Assembly (NCBI GenBank): GCA_001414485.1
Contig: LLEY01000129.1
Coordinates: forward strand, 1 to 64,000
Reading direction: 5' to 3'
Origin: Calycina herbarum
Lineage: Eukaryota; Ascomycota; Leotiomycetes; Helotiales; Pezizellaceae
Length of the DNA: 64,000 nucleotides
Shown: positions 47,585 through 60,500 of the stretch, one piece after another
Layout: every line of letters begins with the position of its first letter
Position numbering within the stretch: the first letter of the stretch is position 1
Translations under genes and position numbers: made by a program
The notes under the pieces: generated by a model
The model's database searches: none
What the model was told of the DNA's origin: nothing
The model's input: the letters and a program-made list of their open reading frames with translations, nothing else

Positions 47585-49444
47585 ACGTATATATATAGCG
47601 AACCGGCTAAATAAGCGAACCGGCTAAAATTTTCTACGCTTACGATTAAAATTATAGTAACTCTACTATAACGCCTCTAATTAATTAAAACTACTCGGAA
47701 ATCTCTTCCTTAGATACTTCTTTTATAATATTATAGGTACGTGTATTATAACTAGTCTCTCCGTAGTTGCTATAGCGCTGTATACGTGATTCTTCCCTTA
47801 GCTTCTAACTACTACTTCTCTTTATTTCCTATATTACCTGCTTACTAACGTCTCTATTATCTTATAGGTCCTACGCTTCCTATTAGCTAAGTAATCCTCC
47901 TTACTATAGACGTGTTTTTTTAGCTCTACGACGCTTACTTAGTACTTTATTTACTTGTCGAAGTCTCTAGTTCTTAGCTTTTAATAATACTATCTAGTAT
48001 ATTACTTTTAATATACCCTTTATAAACTAGTTAATAGCCTTGTAAATAGGGGTTAGAGAGCTACTTTAGTAGTAGGAAATTCGATCTTTAATAAATATAG
48101 TCTATAATAAGACTTTAGTAGAGTTATATAGTATCTAGGAAACCTAAGGCTAAGCGGAACATAGAGGGGAGTTTAGAGGCGTTAGCGTCTTTAGCTTAAG
48201 ATTAAGTATAGAAATCACACTTTCCGAGTCGAATAGAAGAAGCCTAGCCTCTTAGAACCCTTCTTAGATATTACTTTCTATTATTATAATATTAAATATA
48301 GTATAGAAGATAGGAAAGAAATCATTCTTAGTAATATAGATAATCTAAGCCTATATTATATCTTTAATTTACTAACTATATATCTTTTTTAAAGAGCTAA
48401 AACAGCTAACGTCGAGTAGCTAGAGTATATAAGAAGAATAAGCAGATATATAAAGAGTAATAATATTATTTTCCTTATAATATTTCTTAAACTTATTAGA
48501 GTAGTAGCTTTTATAGCCGTCGAAGACTAATAGGTAATAACTATTAATAGATTAGAACTTAGTATACTTCTTAAAATATCGAATCTAATCTATACCTTTC
48601 TTATTTATTATCTAACTATTTTTAATAATAGCAATTACCTAATTAGGTAGAAATCCACTGTTTTAGTACTAAGAAGTAAGATAATTTTTCGTAGTAATAA
48701 TTATAAATAGTAGAACACTCTAGCCTTAGGTATTAACCCTCTAGATTACTATAACCTATTCCTGATTACTAGGCTATACTCTTTTTACTCTTACACGTTC
48801 TTCTAAGCTTATAATAACTATTATAGCTAAGATAACGCCTATTATAAACCTGGTCTTATCAAAGTTATAGATATCTATATTATAGATTCCGTACTTCGCT
48901 ACTATGCTTTATATAAGCTTAAACCAGCTACGAATAACTTCTAGGTCTTCGTACTTAGCTCTCTAGTAGTTGTATTTTCGTTAGAAGCGTGTCTAGAGTT
49001 CTAGGCAGTACTTAACAAAGTTAGAAGCCTAACACGTCCCGACGTATAACGCGTCGCGTGCTTTAAGAAGTCGATTTACTATATTCTTAACTATAGATAT
49101 TCGTAGAGGAAATCCTTTTATAGCTAGGTTAAGGATATGTTAAATAAGTACTAATTCCTCTAGCTCGGTTATTTTCTATAAATTAGCTAGAATATCACGT
49201 TATAAAAGTATACTAAGTAAACGTCGACCTAGCTTCTAGTAATCTATAGAATAGGTCCTCGTAGTAGCTTAAGTATATAAATTTAGGTCTTTTTACATAG
49301 CCTAGATAGCTAAGACTAACCGGCTTTCGTTATTTTTCTAAGGTATCGTTCGTTATAGAGAAATTTAATATTTAGTAGAGGTGTAGTAGAGACGCGGGGT
49401 TTTAGCCGGTTCGCTTGTTTAGCCGGTTCGCTATATATATATGT
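47585..49444 (-). mobile_element. Fot/pogo-like transposon, GCGAACCGG type, inverted copy (1860 bp)
   Basis: Same type as 36939-38781 but in the opposite orientation, with two iterons at each end. TA is at 47583-47584 and 49445-49446. The right end has decayed to ACAT. The minus-strand transposase relic again spans all three catalytic regions and has stops. Confidence 0.85.
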
Positions 49445-49553
49445 TAATATATAACGATTGTTCTATTAACTACTCTAAGATAGTATAGCTTTATATCTTT
49501 AATTAGAATATTTAGCTTCTTTAAAGCTATTAGAGAAAGGAAGTTATCTATTA

Positions 49554-50738
49554 ACGTGTTTTATAAGCGAGTCGCCTATATAAGCGAGTCGTCTATATAA
49601 GCGAGTCGCCTATATAAGCGAGTCGCCTACTTTTTCAACCTAGTGTTATTATAATATAAAATACTTAATACTATATAAAGTTATTATTACTATAGAAGCT
49701 ATCTAGTATTCTTTAGAACTTTCGCTATCTTCTATATCTAATATTTCTATCTAATAAGTACGAGAATTATACCTAGTTTTACTATAACAGCTATAGTACC
49801 TGTCTACGCGAACTCTCTTCCTAGACTCTTTACCTTATTTCTAGCTACTATTTTCCTTAGATATAATTAAATCAGCTTATTATTTGTCTAGCTATTATTA
49901 CTAACCTTAATTACCTAATCGTATAGTATATATATATCTTAGTACTAGGTAGAAATAAGTACTTTGCCTACGAATATAATAAATAACAGGATTGCCTATT
50001 CTATTACGTTAACTCTCTAAATAACTATAACCTACTCGCGATTACCTAGCTGAACTTGCTTTCGCTTCCTACGCGTTTCTAAGCTTATAATAATAAGTTA
50101 GAACGAAATAACTTCTATTATAAAGCCACTTTCGTTAAAGTTATAAATATTCTTATCTTAAATACTATATTTCTCTTTAATAGACTATATAAGTGTAAAC
50201 TATAAGCTAATAACTCGCGGATCCTTAGTTAAAGCTCGCTGACGATCGTACGAACGACTCTATCGAGTTTTAAGCTTAGGTATACGTTTTATAAAGTTAT
50301 CTAGCTAGTTTCTACCTATAGGCTTTCCGTCGCGCTCTCTTAGTAGATTGTTAGCTATATCTCGTACTATATCTCTTATAGACGAAAACCCTCGCGAATC
50401 CAACTCTAATATATATCTAACTATTGCCTCCTCCTCTAGCTTTATAAGCTTTTTCGAATTAGGCTAGCAATCGCGTCGTAAGAGCTTTCTAGCACGTCGA
50501 TTAGAGAGAGTCTTTCAAGGAATATAGTAAATCTTTACAGCGCTTCGTTCGGTTAATAACGCGTTGTTTTCGAGTTCTTAGGTTACTAAAATGATATTAG
50601 CTTCTTAAGAAGGTAATTAAACGTTGTAGTATTAAGCTATTATAATTTAAAGGTAGTATATAGTACGCGACGAGGAAAGTAGGCGACTCGCTTATATAGA
50701 CGACTCGCTTATATAGGCGACTCGCTTGTAAAACACGT
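49554..50738 (-). mobile_element. Fot/pogo-like transposon, internally deleted (1185 bp), 4 and 3 iterons
   Basis: Same type as 44850-46700. The left end has four 17-bp iterons (AAGCGAGTCGCCTATAT) and the right end three, against two and two in the longer copy. About 0.7 kb is missing, corresponding to 45147-45858 of the longer copy, which removes the second and third catalytic regions while the N-terminal half and the first Asp region remain. TA at 49552-49553 and 50739-50740. Sits in the protease region of F. Confidence 0.85.
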
Positions 50739-51014
50739 TACTTTAGAGTTAATTATAACTCGAAGTTCCTTTTCTTATATCTTTACTATTACTATAAGTT
50801 AATATTCTCTAGTAGTAGTATAAATCTCTAGTTTAATATAATAAACCTTAAAACTTCGTTTACTAGTATCTCTTCTTAGAAAGCTTAGAAAGAATATTAT
50901 CTTTTTATTATTAGAAAAGGCTATCTTATATATTAGACTATCTTCTATAGTTCTCTTAGGTTCTAGAAGTGTTTCTATAAAACATTTCTCTATTAACTAG
51001 TCTAATATAGTATA

Positions 51015-52106
51015 ACGTATTTCCCGGTTAAGTAGATTACTCGGTCGAGTAGATTACGAGAATACTAAAACTCGATACTCTACTTAAAAATTAAAAATAC
51101 TACTACTATATTAAGCCTAGCTCTCTGATTAAGAGAGTTATATTCTTTTAGCTATTTAAGCTTTTAAATCAGATTAATTTAGAAGTATACGAGCTTATAT
51201 TAAAGCGTATAACGTGCTCTATATATCCTTCTATAACCGATTATATAGACTGCTTTTATAACGTAATACTCTCTCTAATACTTAAAGACTTACCTTCTAA
51301 GAAGAGCTAGCTATTATATAATATATTCTTAACCTAGATTCGTATAGATTCCTACCTCAGCTAGTAGCTATTTAAGAAATAGTAGATCTTCTTCTCTCTA
51401 AACGTGACGCGCCTCTAGTAGGTAAGAATTAGACTTCTACTTTTATTAAACGCTATATAGAGATTAAGACGAAATTTAGCTATAAGTACGAAGACTCTAA
51501 GAATGTCCTTTCTTATCTTAATCTAAGACTAAAGATACTAACTCTACTCTTTACAAACGAGCTAAACTAGACTCTAAAGACGCTATAGAACGTAATAGAG
51601 CTTGAATTCTAGACTATATATCTTAAAAACTACATCGTACGATACTAAGATAGCTCTTCTATATTAATTAATAAGGCATTCGATTAGCTTACTAAGAGAG
51701 CTTAAATTATAATATACGAAGCTACTCTTATAAGAGCTGAAATCAAGGCGCTATAAAAGGCAAATCAGCTTAAAAGAAGGAGAGAGAGAAAGCGAAAGAG
51801 GCGTATTTACTAAGGTAGAAGTCTTATAGTTAAGAAAGGCGAGGAAATTATTCAAAGTACTTAAACTTAGTAGGAAGAGAGTAGTAATAATATATAGCGC
51901 TAGTGCTTCGAAGATAAGCGGCGACGTTGTAGTTTATATAGTTAGATTAGATATAATACTCGTATATATAAGATATCTTAAGAATCGATTAATATAAGTA
52001 GCTAGGGTTTTTTTTAATAGTATTATTATAATATATTTATAGTTATCGCTTTTTAGTATTCTCGTAATTTACTTAACCGAGTAATCTACTCGACCGGGAA
52101 ATACGT
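51015..52106 (+). mobile_element. Fot/pogo-like transposon, third terminus type, internally deleted (1092 bp)
   Basis: Ends ACGTATTTCCCGG with two 17-bp iterons per side (CTCGGTCGAGTAGATTA type), TA at 51013-51014 and 52107-52108. The plus-strand frame gives an N-terminal helix-turn-helix-like half (R-Y-I-E-I-K-T-K-F-S-Y-K-Y-E-D), then jumps straight to the C-terminal part (L-N-L-R-L-K-I-L-T-P-L ... K-A-N-Q-L-K-R-R-R-E-R-K-R-K-R-R). The whole DDE core is missing. Few stops compared with its neighbours. Confidence 0.8.
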
Positions 52107-54013
52107 TATAGTTTATACTAAACCTATTTAATAGTTATCTTATATAAAACTTCAGCGACCTATTATTTATCTTTCGTAGGTTAGTAAAATTCCTAGATTA
52201 GAGTAGCTTAGAGATCTACTTTAATAACCTTAAATATCTACTAATCTTCTAATTCTTTAAATAATATAGTAATTTCTTTTTCTACTTTTAATATCTAGTA
52301 TTTTTCGTTAACTACTAAACTATAGTTATAACTAGATAGGTAAGTAATAATATCTAACTTTAGATATTTATCGTATTTATTAAATCCTTTTAGATAAGAC
52401 TACTACTACTTAGTAGTATTATTCTTTAGACTAGTAACTATCTATATATCTCTCTCTTCTAAGTAGTTATTAGATACTATTTAATCTAGTCCTAGTTCTT
52501 TAAATTTAATACTTTCTCTTCTAGTAATAGAGCTAACTATAGTTACTTAGTTTTAGTTATTCTATACTATTATATAAGTAGTTAGAATAGTACGTTTAAT
52601 TTCTTAAGTAGAATATAAGCTTTAAAAGTTAGGTTTCTAGCTTTCTATATATATCTATCTATTCTCTCTTTTAAAAGTTCTAATAAATATCTATATTTTA
52701 CTTTACTTAGGCTTATATATTCTAGGATCTATCTCTAATAAGTTAGATTCTAATTCTAATAATTCTAATAAACTTATTAATAGCGATAATTTATATTTAA
52801 CCTATAGTAGTAGTATATATTCTTTAGATAAATATATATCGTAATATATCTTTAGAAGTAGATTACTATTATCGTTGATATTCTATACTTCTTCTATTTA
52901 AGTCTTAAATTCCTTATTATACTTGATTTATATACTATATTCTCTAGTCTTAAGCTTATTATCTATAAGTTTAATTCGATTAAGTAAGACTACTTCTTTC
53001 TAAATAGTAGTATTAATCTATCTCTTCTCTTTAGAGTTCGTCTTCTTACTATACTTATTTACTCTATAGCTAAGAAAGCTATAGTAATAATATAAATTCT
53101 ACTCGCGTCGACGATTTCGCTTCTTCTAAGAAAGTTCTTCTTTCTCTAAAAAGGTTCTTTTCTATATAGCGTTTACCTTCTTATTATACTTACTAGTATA
53201 TAGTTATTTCTACTTTTCTAATCTTTTACTCTTTTCCTTATATCTAGAGTTACTCTTTCTAAATTTATATAAATAGTTATCTAACTAGACGACCTCTTTA
53301 ATTATACTTATAATAGTTTAGAACTATATATTCTATTTAGCTATTTTCTTATAAATATATATCTTTAATTCTTTACGAAAGAGTTCTATAAGAGTAATAG
53401 TATTCTATTCTAATTTTATTCTATATCGTTAGAATTTATTAGTATAGTCTATTACTAATCTAGTTTAGTATAATTCTAAAAGTTTATATATAGTAGTTTA
53501 GATTACGTTAAAATCTCTAAAGACTTTTCTAATAGTTACTTTAAATCTCTTCTAAGATTTAAATATAATCTTAGTTAATTCTATCTTTCTATTCTTATCC
53601 TCGTTCTTAAAGAAGTGCTCTAAATATAGCTAAGTCTATTCTAATACTAATCCTCTAAGATAGAAGATAGTAAAGATAGTTTATAAGTTATAATTACCTT
53701 CGAATTTATCTAAGTTAAAGTTAAAGTAGATGTCTATTTAAAGAAGAAACGAGTCGAGTTTCTTATACTTCTTATAATATATATCTAGTATCTTAACCTT
53801 AATAGACTTAAGTACTTTAATCTTATAGAGCTCGAAAGCGTCTAGTATACTAATATTATTATTATTCCTTACTAAATATATACTAGTAGGTATCTCTCTA
53901 GTAGTACTTTTAGATGTTTTTACAACGTTGGTTTAACTAGTATTTAGACTAGTAGTAGCGGCAGAGGTTATTAGAGCTATAGCGACTAAACTTCTAAGTA
54001 TAGATACTTAAAG

Positions 54014-54467
54014 TATAACGAAACTCTATACGAACTAAACAAAGGTAACTAAGTCTCGAAGGTTAATATATAAGAAAGAAGTATAGATATACTAGGTTAT
54101 TTACTTAGAAGTGAACTCGTTACTTATATTAAAGATATTAAATAAGATAATAAGATTAATAACTAAAGTTAAGTACGAAGCTTCTATCTAATAGTAGACG
54201 TACTAGTCTTATATAGAACCTTTGCTTTCTTCTCTATTATCTATATCGCTTATTAATACTATCGATATATCGCTTATATCGCTTAGCAACATAGGCGATA
54301 TATATTATATAATCTCTAATATTATTCTAATAGTAAGATCCTAGAATCTCTAAATATCTCTATATTATAGATTCTCTTTTATATTACCTTCTATTTCCTA
54401 GACGTTATATCTTATTCTATTAGAGTACTATCTAGACTACTTACTACGTAAAACGTAATTTATAGTA
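54014..54467 (-). repeat. 5' LTR of element F
   Basis: 454 bp, TATAACGAAACTC to ATTTATAGTA. It shares the first ~220 bp with the other LTRs but has its own middle region. Confidence 0.8.
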
Positions 54468-55685
54468 ATTAAGTAGCTAGAATCTCTTTCTCTAGTTTAT
54501 TAATTTAATTACTTAGTATCTATTACTAGAAAATCGATAACTATCTCTCTACTAAACCTCTAAGCTTAGAAGGATATAAAGTATTATAACCTTCGCTAGA
54601 AGACTATAGAGAAATCTATATTAATTTACTCGACACTATCTTAAGACTAGTACTAACGCTAAACCCCGCTACTAGTTACTATCGAGGAAATTCTAAATAA
54701 AAGCTTTTAGTAAAACCTTATCTCTACTAGAAATAGAATATAAGTCTTTATTTCTAACCGCTAGCAACGTCGTCGGTTCTTAGAAAAACGTTCTAAAACA
54801 GCTATAAGCTCGCTTACGAAAGACTCGCTTATAGACACTTATAAACCTATAGAAGACTTCGCTATTAATATCTATTATATTAGAGCTACTACTTTTTAAC
54901 TTAATTTTTAAAAGCGCGATAACGAAGTCTTTACTACTAGCTTATAAGAGATCGATTATACTCTTATAAATAGGTTATATATAGAGCTCTCTTCCGTAGA
55001 TTATACTTTAGACGAATAACTAGTAGAATAGAACGTTTACTAGGAATATATAGTATTTAAGAATATCTTTTCTAAGAGAGCTTTAGACGAGCTTCCTCTA
55101 TTATAGAACGAAGTCAACTATAAAATCGAGCTTATAAGCCTAAATAACCTCTTATATAGTCTACTATATAAGATAACAACTAAGGAACTTCTAGCTATTA
55201 AGTAGTATATCCTCGATAACCTCGATAAAGAGTTTATTATTCCTAGCTACGCCTCTTTCGCTTCTCTAGTACTGTTTATAAAGAAGCTAGACTGAAGCTT
55301 ATAACTCTATATTAACTACTATAAACTTAATATTCTTACGTATAAGAACTAGTACTCTCTTCTACTAATCGACGAAACTCTTATACGAATTACTAGTACT
55401 AAAATCTTTATAAAGCTCGATATTTATTAAGCTTTTAACTATATTTAAATAGATCTAGACTTTAAAGAGCTTATAATCTTCTAGATCTACTATAGTATAT
55501 TTAAATATAAGATATTACCTTTTAGCTTAACTAACAGTTCTACTACGTACTAGAGATATATAAATAACGTTCTTATAAAGTATCTCGATAACTTCTATAT
55601 AGCTTACTTTAATAACATTCTTATATACTCTAATAATAAGCTTAAACACGTTAAACACGTCTAACGTAGTTTATTAGCACCTTGC
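54468..55685 (+). mobile_element. Plus-strand Gypsy fragment of a different lineage (RT part)
   Basis: A plus-strand frame reads V-L-F-I-K-K-L-D, then Y-I-N-Y-Y-K-L-N-I-L-T, then I-F-I-K-L-D-I-Y-Q-A-F-N and L-P-F-S-L-T-N-S, and finally the catalytic box as Y-F-N-N-I-L-I-Y-S-N-N (about 55602-55640) in place of YxDDILIYS. This is a typical Gypsy RT with G-to-A changes at Asp codons. No LTR of its own is visible. It is bounded by the LTR of F and by the Fot-like copy at 55686. Confidence 0.75.
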
Positions 55686-57080
55686 TAATATTAGTACCTT
55701 ACTACTTTTTCTCTTATTATTTACTCTCTAACTTTAATACGCGATTTCTTAATAACTATAATACCTATTTAAACCTAAGAAGTACGAATTATTCTAGCTA
55801 TTAAAACTATTTAAACTACGAAAAGACTTAACTCTACAACTGCTACGAAACTCTATAATATACTACGTTTTATACTTTATAATAGAATAAACAGACGAAC
55901 TACTCTTAGCGAACGCTAACCTTCTAATTAGAAATTAACTAAATTAGAAGAGTTAGTACTTCTTTAATATATACTCGACCTAGATTCTAGAGAGTTTGTG
56001 CCTCGGTTAGCTAGCGTAGAAGATATAGTAAATTATATTCTTAAATCGTAGAAAGAGAAACACGTTAGAAAGCTCTAGGTATATCGATTTATATAATAAC
56101 AACTAGTCTTAAAGACGTGTTTTAATCGCGTTTATAACTTCTAAAGAGCCTTATATAAAGATCCTAAGCTAATTAGCGCGTGGTTTCGCCTAGTAGAGAA
56201 TATAAGAGTAAAATATAACGTTTTAGATTATAACTTCTATAACTTCGACGAGATAGGCTTTATAATAGATATTATCTACTCTATAATAGTAGTTACACGT
56301 GCTAATTAGCGTAGCAGAGGTAAAGCAGTTTAGCTAGGTAATCGAGAATAGACTACGGTAATTACTTATATTAATAGTAAAGGTTAGAGTATATCTCTAT
56401 TTTTAGTAGTTTAAGAGAAGAATTATCTTATAAATTAGTATACTAAGAGCGACCTTCTAAACGATTAGGTAATTAAACCTATAAGTAATAGATAGACTAA
56501 TAACGAGACAGGTCTAGAATAGCTATAATACTTTAATAAGTATACTACTAGTCGAGTAAAGAGTCTATACTATATACTAGTCCTTAATAGGTATAAGAGT
56601 TACGAATCCGCTGAATTCTAAGAATACTATAAGATATATAATATTATAACTCTTAGACTATCTTCTTACTCTTCTTATTTAACCTAGCTACTCGATATCA
56701 GATGTTTTAGTATATTAAAACGAGTATATAGTTATTAAATTAAGACTTTTATTAAGGCTTATATCAACTATATTACTAAGGTCGAGTTCTTTCTAGCTTT
56801 TAAAGCAGTGTATTTAGAGTTAATAATAATCTAAAACGCTAAAGCTAGATTCTATAGAGCTGGCCTAGTGCCTTTTAACTCGTAAGTAGTTCTTTCAAAG
56901 CTTGACATAAGGTTATAGACTCTAACTCTCTCTCGGCTGTCTAGTACTAACTCTCTCTCTTAGGTATCCTAGACCTCTTCTAACCTAACCGAAGCTCTTT
57001 TATAATCAACTCTTATTTGAAATCGAATTATCTGTTATTAGAGAAGCTTACTAACCTTACTCTTTAAGACAGTTACTATA
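55686..57080 (+). mobile_element. Fot-like transposon, second lineage, 3' truncated
   Basis: Close to 40713-42560. Reads N-F-Y-N-F-D-E-I-G-F near 56230-56265, keeping the first catalytic Asp and Glu. Later it reads I-I-T-L-R-L-S-S-Y-S-S-Y and L-L-D-I-R-C-F. It interrupts the RT of the plus-strand Gypsy fragment and is cut at 57080 by the LTR of element C. Confidence 0.7.
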
Positions 57081-57536
57081 TATTACGAAACTCAAACGAA
57101 CTAAACAAAGGTGACTAAGTCTCGTAGGTTAGTATATAGATAAGAAGTATAGACGCGATAGATTGTTTACTTAGAAGTAAACTCGTTACTTATATTAAAG
57201 ATGTTAAATAAGATAATAAGATTAATAACTAAAGTTGAGTACGAAGCTCCTATCTAATAGTAGACGTGCTAGTATATATAGATCTTCTCGTACTACCTAG
57301 ATCCCTATATAAGCCTAGATCCCTAGATCTCTCTAGATCCCTTAAGAGATCTAAGGGGATCTATTACGTAACTACTAACAGCTATCTAATAGTGAGATCC
57401 TAGAATACCTAAATACTTTTATATTACTAATTCCTTCCTATATTACCTTCTATTTCCTAGATATCGTACCTTATCCTATTAGAGCGCTGTCTAGACTACT
57501 TACTATATATAACGTAATTTATAACACTATCCCCTT
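57081..57536 (-). repeat. 3' LTR of element C
   Basis: 456 bp, TATTACGAAACTC to ATTTATAACA. The middle holds repeated CTAGATCCC words (about 57298-57360) not seen in the other LTRs. Confidence 0.8.
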
Positions 57537-60500
57537 CTTAGCCTAGCGTGTCCTTACGCTTAAGTATAAGCTAAGAAACTCGGTTAGGGTGTTAGTAGTA
57601 TCCTTTCCTTTCTATTATGTCTTACCTTATACGAAAGAAGAAAGAAGAATAAATGCTTCTTATAAAAAGTATTAAAATAGTTTATAATAAAATATTACTA
57701 TATTCTCGCTATGCTTTCTAAAAGCGTAGATGTTTTATCGACACCTTCTAATCCTCTTAATATTCTAAATACGTTTGTTCGAAGCTAAAATATAATAGAA
57801 CCAACGATGCTTAGGAGAAGAACGTTCCCTATACTAGTAACTGGTCCTTTATTAAAAGATAAGAGGAGAAGCTAGATAGAGAAGAGGAGGAGGCGATAGT
57901 AAAGATTCTACGGTTACGAAAGTAGAAGGCCTTTCTTAAAGAAAGGCGACGTAAAATGTCTTATTAAGGACTTCGTTTTCTTAATAAACTTAACGCTACT
58001 AAGGAGGTAGAAAAGAAAGAGAAGGAGGAGAAAGAAAGAGAGGAATAAGAGTAGCGGGAGGCGGAGGTTGCTTATCTAGTAGCCCTGCCTATTCCTGCTG
58101 ATTCCTAATCTAAGATAGTCCTTAACCTAGCCTTTCTTATAACTTTTCCTTTTAACTATAAAATATAGGTAAATCTAGGTTTTCTTAATAGAACTTTTAA
58201 AGTTCTACTAGGTAATAGTTAAGATTGCTTCTTAGCTCTTAAGTATTTTCTAAGTATAGGTAATCTAACTATTTAATTAGATATTTAACTTATTCTTTAA
58301 TAAGTCTATAGTTAAGAATCCTTTTAACTTTATATTCGACGTTTAGGTTTACTAGTTGAATTTCTATAAGTAGGGCTGGTAGTACTCCTAGTAGTACTAG
58401 TTCGAGTAAGGATATATAGAATACTAGGTGAATGTTTATTATCTTTAGTAATACTAATTTATAATTTAAAGGTCTTTTAACTTACTTAATTTTAAATAGT
58501 CTAAGTTTTTTATAATCTAGTTTATTACTTAGTCTCTTTATATCGATGTTTTTTTATACTAAGTAGACTTTATTCTCCTCTTTTAGCGTTAGCTTCTAAC
58601 TATGTCGTTTATTATAGTAGTACGCGTTTCTTTCTATAATAAACTATAAATCTTTTATAAGTTTCTTATATAACCTTTTAATTTTTGAGACTTAAATATA
58701 AGTAAGCTGGTTGTTAATAGTTATAGATAGTAGTTCTTGATATACTAATAATTTATATCTAAAGTTAGCGTAGAATAGTATAATAAGTATTATTTCTATT
58801 ACTAAACTATTATAGGTAAACTATGCTAAAGGTAGTAGTTCTACCTAGTTGTTTTACTAGTAGTTTATATAATAACAAAGGTATATTTCTACTACTTAGT
58901 TTATATATTCGTTTCCTCTATTTGTTTAAGAGTGAAAAGCTATAGAGAGCTTTCTCCTTATACTTAATCGTTTTATAAGAGCGATCTAAAATTTCGAGGT
59001 AAAGAGTTTATCTCTATCTAAGAGTATTTCTTTAGGTAGTCTATATCTTAAGACTACTTCTTTAAGGAATGTGAATACTAATTCCTTAGCTATACTTAAC
59101 TCTATATATACTATTAAAATTATATATTTCGTAAGTCGTTCTATAATAACTAGGATTGAGTTATACTTAACTCTTATTATTAGATCTTTAGATTTTAGTA
59201 GTTTAATAATAAAATCTATAGATATTAATTTCTAAGGTATTTATAGTATTAGAGTAGTGTTTATCTATCTATAAGGAGTATAGTAGGAAGCCTTATTCTA
59301 GGTATAGGTATTATATTCTACTATTACTTCCTTAACTATTATAGATAACTGATTAATATAGTAGTATTATCTTATTTTCTAGAGAGTTCTTTGAATTCCT
59401 TAGTAACTATAAGCGAGTGTAGTATAGTATTCTTATATAAACTCCTTTATATACGAGCTAGGAACTTATAGTTTCCCTTTTATATATTAGTTATAACTCT
59501 TATATATATTCTAAATTTTATTTATCTAGATATTATTCGTTACTACTATCTTATATATAGTAGGTACTAAGTCTTTATTCTTAAGAGTTTTTAAGATTAT
59601 AATCTTTTTATACTCTTTGTTTCTCTTATATCCGGGTTTCTAACTAAGAGTATTAGCTTAAGTATTTAACGTTCCTTTTATATATTAAATAATAATATTA
59701 AATCTTTCTAATATCTCTAACTATCTAGCTAGTTGTCTTATCGTAAGTTCCTTAGTTATTATAAACGTCTTAAGGTTTTTATAGTTAAATAAGACTATAA
59801 CTAGGTGTTTTACTAGCTATAAATAAATTCTCTAGTATTCTAAAGCTAATACTATAGTAAGTAGTTTCTTATTAAAAATACTATAGTTTTATTATACTAG
59901 GTTAAATGTTTTAGAATAATATATAATAGATATAAGTTTTCTCTTTTTATTTAGTTATAGATAAATCGTACCTACTAATATATTTAAGACGTCTATTTTA
60001 ATTATACTTAGTTTTTCTATATTAAAGTTATATAGAATAGGTTTTTTTATAAACCTTGCTTTAATCTTTTAAAAAGCGTTCTTAGCTTATTTATTCTAAA
60101 TAAATTTAATAGCTTTCTTAACTAGTATTATTATTAGTTTAGTAATCTTTATATAGTTTTATATAAATAGATAGTAAAAGTTTATAAATCTAAGGAAGGA
60201 CTATATATCTTTTATATTCTTTAGAGATTTCTAGTTTAAGATGTCTTAGATCTTTACTAGATCTATTTCTATTTTTCCTAAGCTAAATACCTATCTTAGG
60301 AAAAGTGTCTAAGTTATTCTAAACTTATATTTTAAGAGTTTTAACTAAGAGTTTACTTTTATAAGTTATTATAAAACTTCTTTAATATGTCTCTTATACT
60401 CTTCTTCTTTTTCTAAGAAGATTAAAATATTATTTAGATAATAAATTACTATTACCTCTAGAAGATCTCTTAAAATATTATTATTTTATTTCTAATATAT

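Larger units (their letters stand above)
46801..54467 (-). mobile_element. Gypsy LTR retrotransposon F, 3' end missing, with three Fot-like insertions
   Basis: From its 5' LTR (54014-54467) gag, zinc-knuckle and protease follow leftward, then reverse transcriptase, which is cut at 46801 by the end of element E. The sequence at 46801 aligns with the RT of element A near 3935, so F lacks the rest of RT and integrase here. The left half of F is not found at the other side of E. Heavily mutated. Confidence 0.7.

Noticed and set aside
49554..49640. Array of short direct repeats resembling a CRISPR or satellite
   Set aside because: The 17-bp units lie only in the inverted ends of a transposon and have no unique spacers, so they are iterons.
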